64,000 nucleotides of DNA from Plutella xylostella. Taxonomy: Eukaryota > Arthropoda > Insecta > Lepidoptera > Plutellidae. Shown one piece after another: positions 8,255-20,100 of the stretch. Position 1 is the first letter of the stretch, and each line of letters opens with the position of its first letter. A program made the position numbers and the translations under genes. The stretch is taken from assembly GCF_932276165.1 (NCBI RefSeq), contig NC_063982.1:2745501-2809500 (forward strand), given 5' to 3'. Under the pieces are notes generated by a model that ran no database searches, was not told the origin of the DNA, and was given only the letters and a program-made list of their open reading frames with translations.

Positions 8255-9300
8255 TAACCGACTTCAAAAAAAGGAGGAGGTTCTCAATTCGTCGGGATCT
8301 TTTTTTTTTTTCTATATTTTTTTTTATGTATGTTCACCGATTACTCCGCCGTTTATGAACCGATTTTGAAAATTCTTTTTTTGTTGTATTGGGTTGAGCT
8401 CCCAGGTAGTCCCATTTTTTTTTCAGAATTTTATCTCACCCCCAAGGGTGGGTAAAGGGGTAAAAACAGGGTATGAATTTCCATTTTGGGCACATATTAA
8501 CCGATTCTAATGAAATTAAGAACGTAAATATAGTTCTTATAACAAAAAAATATGATGGTGACCTTGATGATGGAAACGGAAGGCAGTCAGGGGAACTCCT
8601 CAACGGTATATAGCAACTACTTCGTGTTTAGGCTTGAATGATTCGTATTGATTAGTAGGACTTTTTGGTATCATTTGCACCTTACTTTTGATTGAAAATT
8701 ATTACAAATAAACTAAAAACTATTAAATAAAATAATAATTAAAAAAATTAAAAAACCGACTTCAAAAAACCACTAAAATGTAAGAAATAATTTAAGGTTT
8801 ACACAAATTCTACTCGGATGAGACAGTACAAATATACCTAAGCAGGAACTGTTCTTTTTTGAAGTTGGTGCCATATTTCTTCAGATTACTTTGTCACCGC
8901 ACCAACATCAAAAAAGAACAGTTCCTGCTTAGGTATATTTGTACTGTCTCATCCGAGTAGAATTTGTGTAAACCTTAAATTATTTCTTACATTTTAGTGG
9001 TTTTTTGAAGTCGGTTTTTTAATTTTTTTATTGAAGTGAACACTTCGGCAAAATGGCTCAATGTAGCCACGGTTCTCGTCGGCTTCGCTCCGACGGGGAA
9101 AAATATAATATTGAATTTGCGGAGTCCTCGCTGCCGGGAGCTGTAGCGTGATGCGGACCAGGCGGCGCGGGGCCTGCCGGCTGCTGCGCACGCAGCCATT
9201 GCTGAGGATTTCGCAACGAAGGTTTGAGTTGATAAGCCGTGAGTAAAATGCTATTATTTACTGCTTTTAAAAGCTCAGCCACTGGTCATAATGCTCCGGC
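8255..9300. repeat. AAAACCGACTTC-type lepidopteran repeat with a near-perfect 131-bp hairpin
   Basis: The repeat is marked by ttaaccgacttcaaaaaa at 8258 and again near 8750. From 8741 to 9029 two 131-bp arms (8741-8871 and 8899-9029) are inverse copies with about one mismatch, around a 27-bp loop. A GC-rich flank (9058-9230) with shadow open frames on the - strand belongs to the same repeat landscape. The class is unknown to me. Confidence 0.65.
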
Positions 9301-9726
9301 GCTTGGGGTTTTTATCCCACGCAGTAGGGACCGATTCAATAGTCGTGGTGATGATTGATCACATATTCTGGTCCTACTAGTGGCGCTTGAGCTAGATACT
9401 TACATTAATGACCGCTTTAAGTAAAGCATATGTTAATTTTATACAGGAAAAAATAATAAAAATATATTTTTCTACCCTCAATTTCTAATATTTTTAGAAA
9501 ACAGTTGATAAAAACTTTGCTATTACAATAATGCACTTGATTATAGCTTATGTAAGGCTTTACAAACAGGAGCTTTCCAGGACCGTCATAGGATTTTTTA
9601 CAGGAAGCACGTGGCTCCGAGTTTCAGTATGTTGGGACATTGTGGCATGTGCGGCGAGTAATGTGATCCGCCGGTACCTACCCGCTGAGGGTAGGCAGGC
9701 CGATTCGGTGAAATTGAAGTTTCGTG
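9300..9726. other. Intergenic, nothing recognised
   Basis: AT-rich DNA with no splice-supported exon and no repeat I can name. Confidence 0.5.
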
Positions 9727-9935
9727 TAACCTGCACCCGGCCCTGTGCTCCTGCGCTGGCCACCGTCTCGTGCCACCTGCATCGCAGCGTACACCCGGTC
9801 CTGGCCCTGGCCACCGGTTTGTGGTACCTGCATCGCTGCATAGACCCAGCCATGCGCTCCTGCCCTGGCGGCTGTGTTGTCCCACCTGCATCGCTGCGCA
9901 CACCTGGCACTCCTGTTCTGGTTGCCAGATCCAAA
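9727..9935. repeat. GC-rich degenerate minisatellite, about 4 units of 50-58 bp
   Basis: The units each begin CCTGCATCG or CCTGCACCC and contain a (t/c)cctg(c/g)ccctgg-like core. Because the unit is GC-rich, open frames appear on both strands (9.53-10.07 kb); none has splice or homology support. Confidence 0.75.
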
Positions 9936-10111
9936 CGCCCCCTGTCTGGGAAGATATTTTATGCTCAGCGGAACCGCCTGCACTATTGCTAGCACGGTCA
10001 TCATCATCATCAGCCATCATTATGAGTGACTTATTTAGAAGGTATCGAGTAACGTGCGCTATTCATCAGTGATTTTGGCATATGCAGACGAACGTTTACT
10101 GCCAAGGTTGG

Positions 10112-10440
10112 TCATGTTAGCCATACAAGGGCACACCAACGAAGCCTGAGTAACCACCTGCAGTCGCCGTAGCCGCATCGGCATGGATGACGACAAATCG
10201 GGTAACGTGCACCGCTTCTAAAAGTGTTATAGCACTTCAATTGGATGCCTCCGCTGAGGTAGGGTATTCTATTAAAGCAGCTTTCTTCTGAACTGCCCAA
10301 AGTGACCTGTAGACTGCTCCGGGGATAGTTGTGCAATCATTTTTTTATTTCGATGTCTCTGCTGAAGAAACTGTCTAATGCAGCTTTTGTTCTAAACTGC
10401 CTAAAGATCATTGGACTGCTCATAGGAATGGTGACGCACG
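10112..10440. repeat. Diverged tandem duplication, period about 105 bp
   Basis: The segment gcagctttcttctgaactgcc...gtagactgctcc near 10275-10320 returns as gcagcttttgttctaaactgcc...ttggactgctca near 10380-10425. No coding function is evident. Confidence 0.5.
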
Positions 10441-10447
10441 GTAAGTA

Positions 10448-10592
10448 CAGGAGCGTTACTCTATACTGATGAGAAACGAACGAACGAGAGCTGTCGTGCA
10501 ATCGGCACGTTTAATACATACAAACAGATAGAGCGGCTCGCGCCGCAGTGCGCTGAAAGTTCGTTTTTCGTCATATAAAGTGATCCCCCAGA
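10448..10592. mobile_element. Small MITE of the TTACTCTATA family
   Basis: It starts cgttactctatactgatgag and ends tcgtcatataaagtgatccc, which are inverse copies of each other. The core gagagctgtcgtgcaatcgg is shared with the copies at 28.02, 34.71 and 55.57 kb. Confidence 0.8.
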
Positions 10593-12580
10593 CACTATCT
10601 TAAGTGTCATGACACATCGGCAGATTCCAGCTTTGAGTCTTTTCTTTTCTCGGCTGTGAGCAAAGTGAATCCCACCGGCGAGTGTTCAACCTAAAAGCAC
10701 TGAGCTAATTCCTGATTTCGTAAAAGTCGCTGTTGCTATACCATACCGCTTCACAAGTTACCGAATTTATTATGATCCTACTGTCGGGTGATCATGATCG
10801 GAGTGTCATCGCGGTTTCTGAGTGGAACCATATTAGCTGTCTTCCTTATGTCCCAGTGGATTGTGAGTGTGTATCCGAGCTCTTTGTTGAAAAATGCGTG
10901 AACCTCCTACGCAGCAGCTGTCTACTAGTTGTGTATCGAATAAATCGAGTAATGGTGCTCTTGCACGAGACGACTACCTTTTGGTAAAATTATAACTTCC
11001 ACTATTCTGGGAAAATGCATATACCTACTGTGTACTGTGTATCACATCACGTGTAGCCGCAGCCCTACTCAATGTACGGGGCTAGATAATAAACAATGGC
11101 AGTCGTCATTAAATTTCTATGAATTTCGAAGGTCATCATTTGGAGCACAATCCAAAGTGTGAAAGTACCTATTCATGCCTAAACGGCTTCTCTAATGAAA
11201 ATGTATTTTTAATTCGATTCTGGCGCAAACGTTTCATAACTATTTTTCAACACTGTATCTGCTGAAACTACTTAGACTGACTGGTTAAGATGCAGACGTG
11301 CCGTTTTCACAATTCCATTTTGAGTAATCCTCAACTGTTTTATGGATCTTTCAGTTAGTTACGTAACTAGTTACCAAGTAAAAAAAATTACTTGTGTCAT
11401 GCTCGTACTCGCATCTCATTTAGGAGCTCTCTGGCCTCTACCTGAAGGCTAGAACTGGTATCTACTAAGCTAGTACAGAGTTATAACCGGGCAGCGGTGA
11501 CGTGGTAGCTGCTTGATTTATTAGAGTTTGCTGAAAACTTTCTAAATAAGTAATAATTATTAGTCATAATATTAACTCTTCGCAGTTCTTTCAGAATGCA
11601 ATACCAGGTCGCTGAAGTAGGTAACCTTCCTTAGCTGGACAACAACAACCCTTTTTATGCCTTTTTGTTTAAAAGAATGTCGCAGTTATTCGCCGTTCCA
11701 CTGTCATATCGATGTCCAAGGACTTTTTCTTGGGTATAGCTAACTACCTGAGTTTACCTATAGATAGCCGCAAGCTCAGGCCGCAAGCTATCTGCTGTTG
11801 GCGAACTGTCAGTTCTGATTGATAAGTCAGGCTCGAGGTGGCTCGTCCAACTGTCCATGTTCCCGCCACCATGATTGTTGCTTCCACAGATTAGAGAGTC
11901 TATGTTGGCTGTCGTTGCATCAGGTCTGATCAGCAACTAACATCTTTACGTACCATCTTTATTTAATCGAGCTATTTTATTTTGTTTTATCTAGGTTGAC
12001 TTAATGGTTTCAAAATCGAACCTACAACAATGTAAGTAGGTACCTACCTACGTACCTTTGAAGTTGCAACAAGGCGAAGCCTTAAGGTTTTGGCCGAGAC
12101 CTGCCCTTAGTGTTGACGAACATACCTAAAGGTGACCTTGTTAATGTTTTTCATATGAAGTACTGAACATTTTACTTATCCTGGTGGCATGACTGATCAT
12201 TTACTTACCCAGTTAAGACATGTTAGCCGGGTCATTTATCAACTATTATAATTGTTATTGTTGTGTTAATCAATCTTTATTAATTGATGTCATCTACCAA
12301 GGAATGCTGCCAGAGTTCATAATATTCACACATGATGATACAGAATGATAGTAGCCCACAAAATGGGTGCAAAGGCTTATAACTTAACATACTTACCTAT
12401 TTCTCTCTTTCCTGTCCAGTCCCTTCGTGATGTCACTGCAAAGGCTCCAGCTGAAAACCAGCGCTATAATCCTTGGATTATAGCACATGCTGAGTCTGGA
12501 GTCCTTTTCGACACTACGCAGCAACTTGCTTTTTTACAATTTGGATATTTTATGTTTAGTTTACTTGTTTTTATTTTTTA
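10593..12580. other. Intergenic, no supported gene
   Basis: The open frames at 10733-10987 and 11754-11936 have no recognisable domain or splice context. Sequence composition is ordinary and AT-rich. I see nothing further. Confidence 0.5.
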
Positions 12581-12746
12581 TATAATTTTAAATGTACACG
12601 TTAATACTAACCTAAAACTAAATATTTTCTAAATTTTAATTACTAACAGTAGATTAGGTTTAGATTAAGTGTTTAATTGTAATGTGTGTTGATAATGTTG
12701 CTGTTTATGTGTTGAATAAATGTTTTCTATTCTATTCTATTCTATA
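12581..12746 (+). repeat. Retroposon 3' end with (ATTCT)n tail
   Basis: A transcript-like end with gttgaataaatgttt is followed by ttctattctattctattcta, the usual tail of lepidopteran non-LTR retroposons. Confidence 0.55.
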
Positions 12747-12969
12747 AAATAACTTTCCTTCTTAGTAGGACTGCACAGGAACTCGTTAACCGCCGAGTTA
12801 GTTAGAATACAAAATTAGACTGTGTGTTACTTGTCAATCTAGAATATTAATATAGTGACCTGCATCATGTTTTGAAAAACTGAATACTTAGTTATCCGCC
12901 AGTGTCACAGCCTTCATCTAATCTTTTCCAGTAGCTGATGAGGCTGAGATATTTAGTAAAATTATCTTC

Positions 12970-13730
12970 CCTTCAAGCACCACTCCTCGTTCCAAGGACT
13001 AGATGCCGCGCCAGGTGTTGCAGGCCGTGTCGTCGTACGGGGCTGACTGAGCAGGTCCTCGAGGCTCCAGGGTCGGCTGCTGCATTTCTGAGGTCAGTCC
13101 AGAATTACATACCCTAGTCAGCATGTGCTGACCTGAGCCCCAGCGGCCTGGATCGATATTCTACATTTTACAGCTTTTAAATATTGTTGCAAAGTATTTC
13201 ACTGGTTCCATCCATTCGGCTAGTGTATGTTAAAAATATTGCCTTGACAATAACAAGATTTTGATCAATAATTACTTAAAAGTATTGCTTTCGAAGAGGC
13301 ACTGTGTGTATCCATATGTATAAATACCTACCTATATGTATAGGTACATACCTTCAAGCACCACTCCTCGTTCCAAGGACTAGATGCCGCGCCAGGTGTT
13401 GCAGGCCGTGTCGTCGTACGGGGCTGACTGAGCAGGTCCTCGAGGCTCCAGGGTCGGCTGCTGCATTTCTGAGGTCAGTCCAGAATTACATACCCTAGTC
13501 AGCATGTGCTGACCTGAGCCCCAGCGGCCTGGATCGATATTCTACATTTTACAGCTTTTAAATATTGTTGCAAAGTATTTCACTGGTTCCATCCATTCGG
13601 CTAGATGTTAAAAATATTGCCTTGACAATAACAAGATTTTGATCAATAATTACTTAAAAGTATTGCTTTCGAAGAGGCACTGTGTGTATCCATATGTATA
13701 AATACCTACCTATATGTATAGGTACATACC
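12970..13730 (+). repeat. Two-unit tandem duplication, period 381 bp
   Basis: The unit starting ccttcaagcaccactcctcg at 12970 begins again at 13351 and runs to about 13729. The copies are nearly identical; one visible difference is a few-base deletion (ggctagtgtatgtt versus ggctagatgtt). The unit holds a GC-rich centre and an internal taggtac/gtaccta palindrome at its end. Confidence 0.95.
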
Positions 13731-13916
13731 TTCCATAACTTTCTGACAAGTCAGGAATAATAAGGAAGTACTTAAGTCTTATTTATACTTATACCTTTCT
13801 TTTTAGTATATCTATTACCTAGAAATCTATGCATTATAAATTTATAGATTCAAATATTTATCTACTGATATACTCATCAGTAGCTTATGGGTCACAGTTG
13901 GTTTTCTCTCCACCAT

Positions 13917-14285
13917 GCGATAATAAACACATCTCACAATGTTTAACTAGGTTTCAGATAGGCTCAGACTACATAATAGACGCATTTTTCCTGAAATAAA
14001 AATGACATATTATGTATCTAGCCTATCTGAAACCTAGTCATTTCTGTATGGTGATATTACAACTGAGGCGCGCGGGCGACTCACTCTATTTATATAGGCA
14101 CCCGCACCTTGCAAATTAAAGGTGGAGAGAAAAATGGACTTTATTTAACGGTCACTGTGACCCTTATGATGCCGAACACGGAGAAAGTCGAAACGCCATA
14201 TCTCACAATGTTTAACTAGGTTTCAGATAGGCTAGATACATAATATGTCATTTTTATTTCAGGAAAAATGCGTCTATTAGTGTTA
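13917..14285. mobile_element. Foldback element with 64-bp arms and an internal core-promoter-like segment
   Basis: The arms are 13974-14037 and 14216-14279, exact or near-exact inverses. The interior holds the inverse of 8057-8240, including the TATATAAATA box. A third partial copy of the actaggtttcagataggct segment lies at 13947-13966. Confidence 0.85.
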
Positions 14286-14448
14286 AGAATGACATATAAG
14301 ATAACTTAATACCGCGATGTAGTTTGCGGAATAGTGACATCTATGTATATACGTAAATACTACTTGATAACTGAACAAGTGTTATGTAATGAATAATGGT
14401 TTATGAATGTGAATGCCTTACCAAAGTGTATTTAAATTAACAAAGACT

Positions 14449-14475
14449 GAAAATAAATGGATTGAAAAAAAATAT
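14449..14475 (+). terminator. Candidate poly(A) signal
   Basis: AATAAA at 14452-14457 is followed within a few bases by a run of A. It could be the tail of a retroposon or a distal 3' end of the upstream gene. Support is weak. Confidence 0.25.
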
Positions 14476-14544
14476 TTGCTTGTTTTTCTCAACAAATTTT
14501 ATAACACCCGTGAAATTTAAGCAAGAGTAATAAGGGTATTGACA

Positions 14545-14712
14545 TTTAGCACATCTAGATATGTGAACCCACCAACCCGCAGTGGACTAGTGTGGTGGGA
14601 AATGGTCCAAGCTTAGGAAGGCAGTTTAGACCTTGGGGATATGCACAAAGGTTCCACTCGAGAGAGCCAGGTGCAGGTAATTACACCCCCACAGAGAATA
14701 GAATAGAATTAA
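14545..14712 (+). repeat. tRNA-derived SINE, 3' part
   Basis: It carries the landmarks gtgaacccaccaacccgcag, gaaatggtccaagcttagga and gagagccaggtgcaggtaat, ending in agagaatagaatagaa. It lies in the opposite orientation to the copy at 51.7 kb. Confidence 0.85.
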
Positions 14713-14760
14713 AAAAGGGTATTGACAAACCTACGTTTAGACAGATGATAGATCTCAGTA

Positions 14761-16016
14761 TAGTCCAGTCAATAAATGACTCAAAATTAGGTGTAGAGTG
14801 CGTGAGCAGGTAACTAAGCGATTCCTTCAGAAACTTGTTCAGGGGGCTTAGGTTGTTAACATACCAAAAGTCCTGACTCCTAGGTGATGAGCGGGGGGGA
14901 GGAGGGGGGGATAAAGGTACGAATTTTTGGTTTTTAGCTTATATCTCGAAAACGGTGCATCGGAGAGAAATGTTTTCAACTAATGAAATAAAGTTCTTAA
15001 AATTATCTAAAACTTTTATATCATACTAGCTGTTCCCGCGCGCTTCGCTTCGCCTTAAAAAGTTTTCCCGTGGGAATTCCGGGATAAAAAGTAGCCTATG
15101 TTTTTTCCCAGGGTCTAGACCGTATGTATACCAAATTTCATTCAAATCCGTTCAGTAGTTTTGGCGTGAAAGAGTAACAGACAGACAGACAGACAGACAG
15201 ACACAGTTACTTTCGCATTTATAATATTAGTAAGGATGTTTTTTTCTAATTCCTAACCGTTTTCGAGCTATTACCCTCGGAAAAAGTTGAAATTTACAAG
15301 AAAAATGTATTCATGTCAAAACATTCATAAACATTGCATCATATTGTCTAAACCTATTGATAAATGAAAAAAATGAATAGAAAAGTAGTTGTAGATTTTT
15401 AAATTCCCTTTTAGAATATAATTACATATGCTGGTTAATGTCCAACCCACCTAAAGGTACAGCTATTTTACTCACACTTAACCTTACTACTTCGGTGAGC
15501 TATGTCAGTGACTTTACCAAAATGCAAGTTTAAAATACCTCTAACTTTAGGCGGTTGGACATTGACCAGCATATGTAATATATTCTAAAAGGGAATTAAA
15601 AAATCTACAACTTCTTTCCTCTTCATTTTTTTCGTTTATGAATTGGTTAAGACAATATGATGCAATGTTTATGAATTTTTTGACATGAATACTTTTTCTT
15701 GTAAATTTCAATTTTTTCCGAGGGTAATAGCTCGAAAACGGTTAGGAATTAGAAAAAAACATATGATATAAAAGTTTTAGATAATTTTAAGACCTCCATT
15801 TTAGTAGTTTATAATATTTGTCTCCGATGCACCGTTTTTGAGATATAAGCAAAAAACCAAAAATTCGTATCTTTATCCCCCCCTCCTCCCCCCCGCTCAT
15901 CACCTAGGAGTCAGGACTTTTGGTATGTTAACAACCTAAGGCCCCTGAACAAGTTTCTGAAGGAATCGGTTAGTTACCTGCTCACGCACTCTACACCTCA
16001 TTCCTTGACTGGACTA
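14761..16016. mobile_element. Large palindromic foldback, about 1.26 kb, interrupted by a Helitron
   Basis: The left arm from tagtccagtca (14761) and the right arm ending tgactggacta (16016) are inverse copies for about 500 bp each, including gtgtagagtgcgtgagcagg, ggtgatgagcgggg and the ctcgaaaacggt segments. The centre is near 15470. A possible AGTA duplication flanks both ends. There is no coding capacity. The left arm is longer because of the insertion at 15026-15234. Confidence 0.88.
15026..15234 (-). mobile_element. Lep1-type non-autonomous Helitron
   Basis: On the - strand it starts TCCTTACTAATATTATAAAT and ends CGGGAACAGCTAG, fitting the Helitron 5'-TC and 3'-CTAG rule. It includes the family's (GTCT)n microsatellite and the gtgggaattccgggataaaa block on the + strand. 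The intact arm of the surrounding palindrome shows the empty site tcata|tgttttt, so insertion was between A and T with no target duplication. Confidence 0.92.
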
Positions 16017-16208
16017 AGTAAGATAAGACACCTAACTGTACTTTGGCCTATTAGTTACTCTTGATGAAATTAAGCACATTTTATTAATTGCCTTTTTTCT
16101 CGAAAACGGAAAGAGATATCGAAAAAAGACGTCGAAGTTGAAGCTTACTGAAAAACTCGAGGCGGAGTCTCACGCCACCTCGATTCTCGCGGTGGGCGGA
16201 TCGCCTAA

Positions 16209-16897
16209 GCGTCAGCGCACACCGAACTGCAAAATGCTCGCGCATGGTCGAGCAAACTTTTGATTGCTCGACCATGCAGGCGGCATGCTCGCCCATCCGT
16301 GAGCAAGCTCCGTTAAAAATGCTCTGGGTTGCCAGGCGGGCGTGTATGACCAGTTTGATGCCAAAATCCGACGTTGGCAGACGTGTTCAAAATGGTCGAT
16401 TGGGATTTAGTAGCAGCCGTAGGTATTTGTGCAAAAAGGGGTTAAATCTATTTTCAATAACACATCAAACTTACCTGGTTTCCCCATTTCTTGAGAAACT
16501 TTTTCCCAAGCATTGACTTTTAACATCCGATCGCTGTATGTTGGGCTCGATATATTGTACAAACATTCAAAACGGTGCACCAAACTGATTAACTTTTCTT
16601 CGTCCATGATTTCCAACTGACGCCGGCGCGAAGTAGTAAACGCACGTCCAACACAGTCTTCTCGCTGCGGCACACTGAGCGCGGGCGATACGCGGCGGCA
16701 ACGCGCCGGCGGCAGCTCGAGCACGCTCGCGCATGTAGAACGCATACTCGAACATTTACTAGAAAGCTCGAGCATGGTCGAGCATCAAGTTGGGACGTGT
16801 ATTCAATTTTGAAATGTATGGAATTATCATAAGATTAATTTTTCAATGATTTCACAATATGCTCTGCTCTGCTCTGCTCTTGGTGTGCGCTGACCCT
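16209..16897. mobile_element. PIF/Harbinger-like element carrying a MADF first exon
   Basis: The ends are near-inverse (GCGTCAGCGCACACC at 16209; GGTGTGCGCTGACCC at 16882-16896) and are flanked by TAA on both sides, the TWA duplication expected of PIF/Harbinger. Subterminal palindromes around ATGGTCGAGCA occur at both ends. The only coding piece is the MADF exon at 16475-16607. The right end also contains a (GCTCT)4 run at 16861-16880. Confidence 0.75.
16475..16607 (-). pseudogene. MADF-domain protein, first exon only
   Basis: From an ATG at 16607 the frame reads MDEEKLISLVHRFECLYNIS, then YSDRMLKVNAWEKVSQEM, ending GKP-G at a consensus donor GTAAGT. This is the first half of a MADF DNA-binding domain (LI..V...P.LYN, AW..I...). 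MADF proteins are the accessory partner of some PIF/Harbinger transposons and are also found in host regulators. No matching second exon is visible inside the terminal repeats or in the 5 kb beyond, so the piece is probably non-functional. The GC-rich DNA before the ATG could be the ancestral promoter and leader. Confidence 0.65.
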
Positions 16898-16900
16898 TAA

Positions 16901-17075
16901 ACTGTAGAACGTTGACAAAGTCTGTTTTTTAATCTGATAAGTACTAAATTGACAGATTCTGAACGGTACATCAACAGTCGATTTTCTCGCCAATAGAACG
17001 ATACGCCACTTAATCGCGGGACAATCCACTATTGATGAACCGTGCAGAATCTGTCAATTATGAGACTTTAGAAGC
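16901..17075. mobile_element. MITE with TTGACAGATTCTGA inner arms
   Basis: Inverse segments actaaattgacagattctg (about 16946) and cagaatctgtcaattatgag (about 17044) enclose about 80 bp. It is a relative of the copy at 33256-33409. Confidence 0.75.
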
Positions 17076-17146
17076 TGGAGCTGCACTAACGACCAGGGAG
17101 CAGGAGAGGGGGGTAATAAAACCAACAAGTGAAACAGAATCTTCGC

Positions 17147-17152
17147 TTTATT
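17147..17152 (-). terminator. Candidate E(Pc) poly(A) signal
   Basis: AATAAA on the - strand (GCTAAATAAAGCG context) with a GU-rich stretch (CTTGTTGGTTTTATT) about 30 bases downstream. It sits where the repeat-poor tract ends and a MITE begins. Confidence 0.5.
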
Positions 17153-20100
17153 TAGCAATTTTCCGGTTGAAAAAAATAATCAACAAAACTAGACTGAAAT
17201 TCTGAACATGACTATTTTTACAAACAATTTACAGCATTTTTTTATATTAACGAGAGTTTTGAGCGTCCCCTCAACAGAAGCCGCATAGTCACCGCCGCAT
17301 AATACCAACGAAAAATAACGATTAAAAAAAATATGTACAAGGAAAACAATACTGGGCTGAAAGCCTTCGCGAGTCGAGGATATAGATAAGAATTAAACGG
17401 GCAAGGGGGCACTCAAAACCTCGCGTTCCTATACTAAAATCAAGAGCTTATGAGGTACACAACATTTCCTAACCACATTACTAAGCGTATGTTAACGGCC
17501 CCAAAAAATGAGACCAGTTTTTTTTTACATTTTTTCCCAAATTTGCAGCCTTTTGTAAAGTATATGATACTTACTAGTTTAAATATGTATAGACATAGTT
17601 AAAACCGTTACATTTTTATTTATAGTAATTTTTTTGATCGCAAGTAATTTTTCTTAACAAGTAGGTAATGTTACCCGCTGTGTTACGAAAAACAGCTCGC
17701 ATTTTTATCTTATAAATTGGAACAACACGTCACTGCCATATTATTCGCATAAGTAGCTAAGTTAACCCCAAATGATCATTACAACGCCTTAGACACGCAA
17801 TTTTATCTTTTTTTATATTTTTCTGCAAAATATCGATATTTTTTAACAACTTTTAACATTTATTTGAAAAGTCTGATAATTTATTTCCGAAAAAGAAACT
17901 ACACTTCAACATCAAAACGATTACATTTCATATGAGTTAACACAGTGCATCTACATTCTATGGACGCCCTAAGTTTTTTTTTACCTTTAACTGTATCATT
18001 AATATGAGAAGGGCACGACATTTAGATTATTCATAATTAATTAGGATTGCGAGAGAACGATTTAATATTTCAAAAGTTAAAATGTTTAGATGAAACACCG
18101 AGGGCTATATTCAAATATTTCAACAGACAGATTGAATAACCGAATGCAAAACTTTTCTAAAAATATCTTCATTACAGTTTTGATCTCACTCAGCGTCATT
18201 TCTCAACAATATCCATAACAATGTTAATTTTACATAAGCAAGCCCACATACAGCTAAGTGAACAAATTTAAGTCACCCTGAGTACAGAGCAGGATACCTA
18301 AAAATAAACATGTTGTATGTAATTCAAAGTAAGGCCTAATTAGGTATTACACTTGAGTCCGCCTGTACCTATGATTTATAATGAAATGATTACAGAATAT
18401 AGCGAACTCATACCTGAAATTCGGACCAAGTCAAATGTAGTTTCAATTTCAGTTTTTACATAGTTCATATTTTTAAAGAGACAATTATAATAATTATAAG
18501 CTTTGTTCTAAGTGTGTTAATAATATCGAAAGCCCAACTCAAACTTTGCCAATTACTATATATCAAACCGTTCTTAACTGTATTTTTGTTACCATCGAAA
18601 CTATATTAGTCCATTAAACTTGACTTGAATTATTTTGGGTCAAATCGAGATATTTTGGGCAAAATTAGCGAACGAATTTACTCAGAGGTCACAATTACAC
18701 TGGACCCGCCAGCAAAACTATCTATACCTTGTTTTATTACCAAGTAAACATATTTTTATACATTTAACGCTATATAATACACATGTATGCGGTTATATTA
18801 CACTTTTTTTTTTCTTTTTTTGTCTTTAACACTAGAAGAATCGTTAACTAAGCCGGATACCTTCTTAACCAGCCGAATGTAGCTTTTTTTAAATCGAGCA
18901 ATTGAGTAACCAATGAATATGATATTTTTATTATTATTCTGTTTTGAATAGAACTGAAGGCTGGCAAAATCGGCAGTAGGTATGCTTTTCTTGATGAAGA
19001 TATTTACTATTTCACAGCCACTTAAATTAATGATTGAAGCTTAGACTTCTTCGATACTAAATGAAATGACCTTTTCAAATAATAAGACCTATTATAAATT
19101 GTCTGTGTAAGTTTGTGGGAATGAAACTTGAAGTTTTAAGAAAGGCGAAATTATGAGTATGGTAAAGTTTTAATCCGTTCTTTAACAGTATGTAAAGAGG
19201 ATTTGTAGAAACTTATTTTTTTAATCCGTTGGGCCAATGACATAAACATGCGCTAGTGAATGGTTGGATGAGGAAAGCCGAGGACCGACTTTTCTGAAAC
19301 TTCTTGAAAGAAGTTAAACCAGCTATGATCGAATAAAGAAGGTATAGCAATTGCGATAGAGCTGTCTAAATTGATTGAAATTAAATATAATTTAGGATTT
19401 CAGTAAGAGCTAACTCTAGTATCATTCCCACAAAACTAAGTGAGTTTCTTAGAAAGCCTTACACAGATTCAGAAGTCAAAAACATGGAAATTACATTAGT
19501 TATTGTGTTTGATATTCGTTTTTAGGTTACCTCAGGAGTGTTTCCCGCCAAATCTTTCCTTTTATTGATTATTACAGCTAAAACTAATACCATTATCGGA
19601 CCAAAAGATGGCGCCACTACAACTGTACACCAATTTAAATAATCCCTACGAATTTAACACAATTGTTTTACTTTTTTTACATGAGAAAGAATAACTTTTT
19701 ACAAAATTATTTACACTTAAAAAAACCATTAACGTAATATCACACGTTTCCTCTCCTACGAAATCACTATACCCTTTCAATAATAATAATAAAATTAAAC
19801 TAGACAACTCAATATTAAGGTCCTTCCTAGTTTTGTGACCGTCACGAGGTAGGCCAATAGATTGTAGGAATCAACTTTTTCTCATAAATCAATTATATCT
19901 TGCATAGAACTAGAATCAAACATTGTTCCGAGATGAAATTATGTATAAATTGAAAATGCTATACTGATAACATACAAACCTGTAAGCCTAGTACAGGTTA
20001 GCTATGAAAGTTTACGCTTTCTCGCATACAAAGTGGCGCCTCTAGCGGAAAATATAATTAAACATTTGACAGATAATGTACGCAGTTGACAGTAGTAAAC

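Noticed and set aside
9531..10072. Open frames of 100-153 codons on both strands
   Set aside because: They fall in a GC-rich degenerate minisatellite; several frames are open at once on both strands and none has a domain or splice support.
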